A DNA stretch of 54,496 bases from Chromera velia (Eukaryota > Sar > Chromeraceae): contig JAHBMJ010004324.1 in the NCBI GenBank assembly GCA_018398765.1, positions 105,538 to 160,033 on the forward strand, given 5' to 3'. Below, in pieces: positions 49,737 through 54,496 of this stretch. Each line of letters starts with the position of its first letter. Position 1 is the stretch's first letter. The notes under the pieces were generated by a model that made no database searches, had not been told where the DNA came from, and saw only the letters and a program-made list of their open reading frames with translations. Made by a program: the position numbers and the translations under genes.

Positions 49737-52700
49737 ACCATTCGTGTCGACTGCAGGAGAGGGCTGCCGCGCGGCTCCGAGTGGAGCACGGAAGGAGCGG
49801 GGCGATAGTCCCCTCAGTGTTCATTCAAGTCAGTTGGTTGGGTCCTTTCATTCTCTCTCTAAATATATTCGGGCTCCATGGAGCCTGATGTGTGTAGAGG
49901 GAGATCGGGGGCTCTTCAGAAAAATTAATGGAAAAAATATCGTGGCGGCACTGCAGAGCATTCGATCGAAGGGGTTGTCGTGTTTCGTTGGCCAAAAAAC
50001 GAGAAGCAGACTGAGGTAGCACTTTTTCCCACTCTTCCCTTCCTTTCCCCTCTCTGGGTGTGCTGGCGTCTCGTTTGTGTGGGCGCGCATCAGAAAGGGA
50101 AATTGCAAGGAAGTGTACTTCCTGCGTTAATGCAGCGGCCTCAAGTTTTTCGTTTGACTTTCCTGCCTACTTGTCATCTGTTCCTTCTCCTTTGTTACAG
50201 AGGATCCTTTACCTTTTGGTGGACGGTCTGAACTCGTGGCTGTCCCTGCTGGAGGCTTCGGATTTCGACCCCTCGTCTGCTGCCCCTCTGAACGCGGGAG
50301 TGGTTGCTCAGAGACAGCAGAAGGGCCTGGAGGGATCCTCGTGGCCTGCAGGGGCAGGGGTGGGCTGGGGGGGGTCAGCAGGTGGGGATGCTTTCGGCCT
50401 TGGCGGCGTCGGTGTTGGGGCGTCGGGGGTGTTGGACAGGGAGGCGGCGGAACGGACTCAGATTGAGATGCAACGGAGTCTCCTTGATCAGGCGGTTGGT
50501 GTGTGGGTGGGTGGGTGGGTGTGTTTTTGTTACCGTGGGGGGGGGCGGGGCGACATGTATGCAGATTTGGAAAGAAATAAAATGGCCTGACGAGAGGAGA
50601 TGTAAGAAACGGAATGAGATGGGATGGTTGGAAATGCCAAAAAAAATCCTGTTCTTTCCTTTCATTCCTCTCTTTCCTTTTCCCTTATTTTTGTTGCCCC
50701 CTTCCTTTCTTTTTTTCTCTTTCTCTTTCTCTTTCCCTCTCTCTCTCTCTCTCTCTCTCTCTTCTGTGTTTGTCCCCCTTTTTTTTCTGCCCTTTCCCCC
50801 CTTTCTTTCTTCCTTCCTTCCTTACCCCGGCCTTTTTTCGTTCTCTTCTCTGCGTTTCCTTTTTTGTTTCCACTCCTTCCTTCTCGTGGCTGTTTTGTTT
50901 TCTTTCTTGCTTGGCCCGCCCAGGGTTTGTGTGTTGGCTGGTTGATAAAAGAGGTTAGGCAATTTCAAAGTCTCCACAGACGACGAAGCCGCGCGCGACC
51001 GTCAGCTTCTTCTGCATTGTGAACCCCCCAATCAACCTTCTTTGGTTTTCACAAGTTTGCTCAATGGACCAAATATATGCATGGACACTCGGACTTGCTT
51101 GGTTGCCTGTACTGTACGTGTTCTTTTCTTTTTTCTGTTTTTTCTTTTCCCCTCTTCTCTTCTGTCCTGTTGTCTTCTTTGCTTGCAGGCTTCTGCGGCT
51201 GCCTCCAGGGGCCTCCAGAGCGTGGAGGAAGCGGTTTCACGGACTGATGAGAGCCTTGAAATCGCAATGCAGATGTTCCTCTTGTGTGAAAAAATAGGAG
51301 CGGACAGAAACACCTTGCTAACGGTGAGGGGGGGCAGTTGTATGGTGGCTACTGCTTTGCGTGCTTCTTTGTGCGAGTAGTACTTTGTTGCTAGTTTCTT
51401 CCTGTCTCTCAGCCTGACCTGTCTGTAAGAGAGAGCAGGAGAAGAAAGTAATTCGATTCAGCACATTCTATACCCTTTTCGTTGTTGTCCTCGTGGTTGG
51501 TTTTCAACCTTGGTTTTTCGTGCGGGGGCGTCTTCACCTCAAGGCTGTGCAAACTGCTGTTTTCTTACGGTTCAGGCAATTCGGTTTTTCTTGGTTTGTC
51601 ATCGTCTGAATTCTTTGGAATGCGTCAGTGTCATGTCTTGGCTTGCTCGCTCATTCGCCCAGCGGCCAAGTCTGTCAGTCTCCGATCCGTTCCGTTTATC
51701 CGCTGATCAATGAATTAATTCATTCATCCAGACTTCCAGACTTCCGCCTGTGGTCTGTCTACCTGCAGGTCGCTCCTCCCAACGCTCCTTCTCTGCTCTG
51801 TGTGCCCCTGGCTCTGAATGGCGTTTTTCTGAGGGCGCCGCCACATTTGGCACCGACACCCGCCGCCGGTTCTGCGGCTGTTTCTCTGAGACATTCGCAC
51901 GTGTTGAGCTCGCACGGGGCCGGAGGAAGGGGTGTCTTGGATGAGTAAGTAGATTTCGTGCGTGCATGGACACAAGCGACAGGGGGGTCCTTCATCTACG
52001 TGTGCTCGTGCGTGTCAGTTAGAGAAGCCGGTGCAGGTTGATGGGATGCACTGGTGGTGTGCCGGCTTGTTTACTTGTCTACCCGTTCTGCTTTTGAGCT
52101 TCGTGGGCTCCATCTGTTTTCTTGAGCGCGTGAGGATGTTGGACAGGTAGCTGTCACGACAAACGGTCTCCTCACTCAGTCGGACTTTCAGGAAGGGAGC
52201 GAGGGGGGGAGGGAGAATACAGCGAAAGGAAGGTGTCCTTCATTCAGGGAGGAATACATTCAGGGAGGAAATTTCCCCCTCAAATTCAGTCCTTCAGTGG
52301 TCAGAATCCTCCTTGCGTTGCTGCGCGCATTCCCTCCCTCCCTCCGTGTTCTGTGTGTGTTGTATGTGCCCGCATGCAGAGACCGCGATCAGCAAGAAGG
52401 CTTGAGAGGTCTCGGGGGCGTTGGGGGAATATCTGGACTGATGGGGGAAGGCAGACAACAACAGCTCGACGGAGGAGCCCCCAGATCCCCCAGCGTTGCC
52501 TCGGGGTGGACGGCCACAACAAGCCCTTTCTTGGGGGTGAGTCAGATGATGAACCAACGCCCTGCAGTCTGTGAGTGAGTGAGTGAGTGGGTGAGTGAGG
52601 GAGTAAGTGAGTGAGTGAGTGAATTAGTGAGTGAGTGAATGGGTGAGTGAGTGAGTGAGTGAGTGAGTGAGTGAGAGAGTGAGTGAGAGGGAAACTGTGC

Positions 52701-54496
52701 ACGCTTTGACCAAGGCAGGCAGAGGTGTGTTTCCTTCAAAAGAACGCACGCACGGGGTATCTGCAGCTCCTTGCTGCGTCTCTGACAGGTTCAGAAAGAA
52801 TTTGTTTGAGGAAACTGACGGTGTTTTCCGTCCTCCTTTTCGAAAAAGCGGAGAGAGAAGAGGACTGAGAAGAATCGTCTTTCAATTTGCCTCATCTTTG
52901 ACAACACACAGAGACGCCCAGCTAAGCCGTGGATGCTTGGTCTAGTCTAGCCTGTACGCGTGACGGTGCCTGGTTGTCTGTCGGCTTTCCTTCTTCCTCC
53001 ACATCTTGGGCCCGTCCGTTGACGCACCTGCATGTGGTCAGCTCCCTCCGATGCTGTCTGTATTCATTCATTCATCAATGAGGGAGGTGTGCAAATTCAT
53101 TGAATGCGCGGGTTGTCCGTCGATCGATCTGCTGCCTGCCTGCGTATGCATCGTTGCCTGCAGGCATCATCCGCCTGTCTGGGCGGCAGACCCCCACGAA
53201 TCGGCGGGGTGCGGGCCCGTGACGACTCGACGTCTTTTCTCATTGACGCGGCCATCGAGATCCCCGGGGGGCCCTATACAGACTCCAGCCCTGAGTGCAC
53301 TCCGGAGGCAGTGACGGCAGCCGCGTTGAGACAGAGGGTGGCAAGGCTGGTGGTGAGGGCGTGCGCTTTTGCAGTGAGAAATGGAGACAGGTCAGTCCGT
53401 TGCTTCGTGCTCCCTGGCTTCTTCTCTCTTCTCTTCTCTTCTCCTCTCTTCTCTTCTCTTCTTGTGGATGAAAGTGGGGGAAAACGGATGAGTGAGAATG
53501 CGCTTGTCAAGTACGTCGAATACTAAAACGCAGGAAAAACGTATGACGATGTACGTGTGAGTATTAATTACCCTTTTGTTTGTAGACCGCGTTGATCAGC
53601 TGCATGGATGAGTCACTGGTGTCAGACAGGGAAAGTTGAGTTGGCAATCTGGATAGATGCTCGTGCTGGAACCAAATGTCCCCTTCGAATATGCGGCTTG
53701 TTTTTGTTTTCTGCCAGTCTTTCTTTCTTTCTTTCTTTCTTTCTTTTCTTTCTTTCTTTCTTTTTGCATTTCTTTTTATTTGAATTTTTCTGTTGGCACT
53801 GGTTGCGCAACTCTCTTTGCTTTTGTTCTTAGAAAGGATACAGCAGTATCCGTCGAGCTGCATGGTGGAACGTTCAGGCGTGCACTGCATGCGCGTCAGA
53901 GTCATTACACAGCATGTTTCTTTCCGCTGCCTGCTCTTTCGCATTGTGAGTGCTTGTCTCTCTGTCTGTGTATCTGTGTGTTTTTCCTCGTGTTGTCTCG
54001 CGGCGGTCGTGTGAAAGCTTGTTGCATGGGAGTTCTCTCTACAAATGATGGGACTTTATTCACCTGTACATCTTTCCTGCGGCACCCTGCCCACGTACTC
54101 GCTTTCGTCTTCCGTTTTTTCGTTTTTTCCCTTTCTTTTGTTTGCCGTGACATGCACAATGAAGCAGATCGGGCTTCTCAGTGACAAAATACCCTGCGTC
54201 TGCGTGTGTATATGTGTTTGTCCGCCGCTTTTCGGCGGTGCCTGTGACGGGTGCGTTCATTCTCTTGTTCTTTCGTCCGTCCGTCCGTCCGTGCTTCAGG
54301 TTGAGGGGTCATCTAGACCAGGAGTACGCTTCTACCCTGCTGCGTCGTATTTCAGAAGTCCTTGGAAAAGTGGCGGGAGATGCGGGGGGGGGCGGGCGGG
54401 CAGATCTGTCGATGTACGGGTCTGGTGACGGCCTGACTCACCACATGCCCCCACAAACGGTCGTCCCCTCTCCCGCGGGGGGGGGGGGGGGGGGGG
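27265..54496 (+). CDS. Giant FG-repeat plus helical-solenoid protein, probable inner-ring nucleoporin (Nup192/205/188-like), 3'-truncated
   Basis: Exons by eye: 27265-28617, 30286-30435, 31676-31871, 33737-33924 (end uncertain), 33980-35295, 36015-36145, 36567-36907, 37404-37629, 38533-38941, 39742-40679, 41395-41617, 42488-42569, 42937-44715, 44875-45809, 45944-45998, 46055-47833, 48678-48816, 48896-49167, 49757-49828, 50201-50494, 51189-51323, 51576-51623 (tentative), 51769-51944, 52380-52536, 53164-53390, 54300 to the window end. Phases agree at the joins. This gives about 3,900 residues without a stop. The N-terminus has three LFG repeats; the rest is Leu-rich helix pairs with disordered Ser/Gly loops. 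NGRYPVTAAFLNFFEQLL (exon 9) and LANLEEAVLVLRLLSLM (exon 17) resemble blocks of Nup205-type scaffold nucleoporins as I know them. The length is about twice the usual 1,700-2,100, as in some alveolate nucleoporins. Another giant helical-repeat protein is possible; family assignment is moderate, the coding call is strong. Confidence 0.6.
28618..30285 (+). other. Intron 1 of the giant gene, (CTGT)n-rich
   Basis: 1.67 kb of intron. It contains many CTGT/CTTT tracts and a repeated TTCTTTTTGTCTGTTGTGTT-like phrase (near 29165-29200 and 29490-29520). A long (CTGT)n-(CT)n-(C)n-(GT)n compound repeat with one N lies at about 29560-29715. It ends with a long (CT)n tract that forms the polypyrimidine tract of the acceptor at 30285. 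Confidence 0.7.
32975..33320 (+). repeat. Long (CT)n-dominated array in an intron
   Basis: About 350 bp of CT dinucleotides are interrupted by (GT)n and CTGT. They lie in the intron between exons 3 and 4 of the giant gene and keep all three frames open as Leu/Ser/Phe-rich nonsense. Confidence 0.9.
33980..35295 (+). CDS. Giant nucleoporin-like gene, exon 5
   Basis: The exon begins after TTGCTGCAG with RLLKLLCGESVRNPQIL and stays open for 439 codons. It is amphipathic helical sequence (LVRMFGTGVLLSKLLESF, FIERLLPFLNHPLESLTI) with a Ser/Pro/Gly loop (TPGAPLLPQTPERGG) and ends at SLVQSSI/G, phase 2, before GTCGGTCACT. I recognise no catalytic motif. It fits a scaffold solenoid. Confidence 0.75.
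36333..36404 (+). tRNA. tRNA-Ala (UGC anticodon)
   Basis: A full 72-nt cloverleaf is visible. The acceptor stem GGGCGAA pairs with TTCGTCC. It includes the G3:U70 wobble that identifies alanine tRNAs. The anticodon stem TCTGA/TCAGA encloses the loop TTTGCAT (anticodon TGC). The T stem CCGGG/CCCGG encloses ATCGATC, and the discriminator base is A. No intron is present. The D arm (GTGTAGTGGTATCAC) is unusual for tRNA-Ala and resembles Gln/Glu/Cys D arms. The gene lies inside the intron between exons 6 and 7 of the giant nucleoporin-like gene, on the same strand, with its own T-run terminator. Confidence 0.93.
36406..36411 (+). terminator. RNA polymerase III terminator (T6)
   Basis: Six T residues begin two bases after the tRNA discriminator, the normal position for Pol III termination. 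Confidence 0.8.
38120..38324 (+). repeat. (CTGT)/(CT)/(CG)/(GT) compound microsatellite
   Basis: Tracts of CTGT, CT, a short CG alternation (about 38219-38235), more CT, and GT follow each other in the intron before exon 9. Confidence 0.9.
38533..38941 (+). CDS. Giant nucleoporin-like gene, exon 9 (YPxTxAFL block)
   Basis: The exon opens with VIKVSEKQNGRYPVTAAFLN then FFEQLLDAVP. A 'YP-x-T-x-AFL-x-LL' pattern within a helix pair is what I remember from Nup205/Nup188-type solenoids. This is one of the two best supports for the family call. It ends ECKAAFE/R with donor GTGAGTGAGC. Confidence 0.75.
39742..40679 (+). CDS. Giant nucleoporin-like gene, exon 10
   Basis: 313 codons starting HNLLLQCVCIVRQLLAAVHC. 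Helical stretches (LVDALTCSMTVHAAAAQ, TLLEVCILALHDLAQIALLE) alternate with Gly/Ser loops. An internal intron-like segment (40090-40157) is not removed in this model because doing so breaks the frame. The donor is a fourfold GTAA tandem (40680 onward). Confidence 0.75.
40745..41290 (+). repeat. (TTCC)n and (TTTC)n arrays in the intron before exon 11
   Basis: TTCC/TTTC tetranucleotide arrays at about 40750-40900 and about 41187-41280 flank a short unique segment. No exon is supported between them. Confidence 0.85.
42211..42237. other. Assembly gap (27 N)
   Basis: A run of N follows (GT)n and a G run in the intron between exons 11 and 12 of the giant gene. It does not interrupt coding sequence in this model. 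A single N also occurs at 29647. Confidence 1.
42937..44715 (+). CDS. Giant nucleoporin-like gene, exon 13
   Basis: 593 codons beginning ALDDAYRILQLTSVGLSLQP. The exon is helix-rich (VLAAAKLVLRLARHVILSES, WTLLKFVATLLVSTVRSDLE, IAALVSLIRIVSCVIIREE) with a basic loop (REERNRAQQRRKAQRRPG) and an acidic/Ser loop. It ends AARRALVAKEK in phase 0. Confidence 0.8.
44875..45809 (+). CDS. Giant nucleoporin-like gene, exon 14
   Basis: The exon begins LSLALSLADSQGFLLGAFAE. It contains Gly-rich loops and a 69-nt in-frame segment (45169-45237) with perfect intron ends and a pyrimidine tract. The segment may be a short intron or an optional 23-residue insert. The exon ends MGELTLELSNFLF/ in phase 2, which joins cleanly to SFYFAGVASPFINFV in the next exon (45944). 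Confidence 0.7.
46055..47833 (+). CDS. Giant nucleoporin-like gene, exon 16
   Basis: 593 codons in one frame, from SDRIEQIGALRVFWFTVWG to YADRIKFALGQ. Helical blocks include VSAVEVFLEAEDLLAPSSLI, LLVRAIAALVAHSEK and WCRALLTMGSLLSSVEV, separated by Gly/Ser/Pro loops. The start at 46055 was chosen because it keeps phase 0 with the exon ending at 45998; a start at 46150 would not fit. Confidence 0.75.
48678..49167 (+). CDS. Giant nucleoporin-like gene, exons 17-18
   Basis: Exon 17 (48678-48816) reads GLQLMQLANLEEAVLVLRLL then SLMPSP. Exon 18 (48896-49167) reads AYVYVSHAQADVLQKLSHGA then YLSLYTLIAMLQERHVRLLA. The 'LEEAxLVLxLLSLM' helix resembles the C-terminal region of Nup205-type proteins. The exons join in phase 1 (G/CC gives Ala). 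Exon 18 ends before GTCAGTCAGTCA. Confidence 0.75.
52571..52688 (+). repeat. (GTGA)n array close to a splice donor
   Basis: Nearly 120 bp of GTGA repeats with GGTGA, GTAA and ATTA variants begin 34 nt after the exon 24 donor (GTGAGTCAGA at 52537). Confidence 0.9.
53718..53765 (+). repeat. (TTTC)n microsatellite
   Basis: This TTTC tetranucleotide array is in the last visible intron of the giant gene (53391-54299). Confidence 0.9.
54477..54496. repeat. Poly-G run at window end
   Basis: Twenty G residues end the window inside the last visible exon of the giant gene (after TVVP). The reading frame beyond VVP is therefore unreliable, and this may be a contig-end artefact. Confidence 0.9.

Noticed and set aside
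1-54496. CRISPR array, prophage, operon or other bacterial system
   Set aside because: Genes are split by spliceosomal introns. The tandem repeats are microsatellites or minisatellites without spacer structure, and no phage or CRISPR-associated genes are present.

Overview
This window is nuclear DNA from an intron-rich protist. Its genes are split by many GT-AG introns that are packed with microsatellites ((TG)n, (CT)n, (CTGT)n, (TTCC)n). Coding exons are recognisable by family motifs and by splice phases that agree from exon to exon. A photosynthetic alveolate such as the chromerid Chromera velia would fit (moderate GC, repeat-filled introns, mixed plant-like and animal-like homologs). That assignment is inference only. 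The window opens in (CT)n and closes in a run of G, so both edges may be contig breaks.

Layout. (1) 381-3646, plus: the C-terminal part of a Baeyer-Villiger-type flavin monooxygenase, with its 5' exons outside the window. (2) 3647-5657: non-coding, with an AT-rich inverted repeat. (3) 11371 down to about 5658, minus: an eight-exon DEDDy 3'-5' exonuclease (EXD family) with all catalytic motifs. (4) 11372-11977: a short divergent promoter region with GC-rich hairpins around an AT-only block. (5) 11978-13498, plus: a CUE-domain/coiled-coil protein that resembles a plant family. (6) 13499-22862: about 9 kb with no gene I can support. It includes an AT-richer block carrying a 590-bp direct repeat (A-B-A'). 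(7) 26312-22863, minus: a KAR5/GEX1/Brambleberry-type nuclear-envelope fusion protein with a long basic tail. (8) 26313-27264: a divergent promoter region. (9) 27265 to beyond the window end, plus: a giant gene of at least 25 exons and about 3,900 residues. It starts with LFG repeats and continues as helical-repeat protein, best explained as an inner-ring nucleoporin of the Nup192/Nup205/Nup188 type. (10) A tRNA-Ala(UGC) lies inside one of its introns.

How the parts fit. Two nuclear-envelope genes, the karyogamy-type protein and the giant nucleoporin, sit head to head across about 950 bp. The exonuclease and CUE genes are also head to head, across about 600 bp. The most unusual feature of the DNA is at the splice donors. 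Many introns begin exactly with tandem GTNN tetranucleotides (GTCA, GTCG, GTAA, GTGA, GTCC), so simple repeats appear to grow out of the 5' splice site. In one exon a 29-bp minisatellite has copied the donor three times.

All exon limits were set by eye from reading frame, splice consensus and phase. No alignment or RNA evidence was available.
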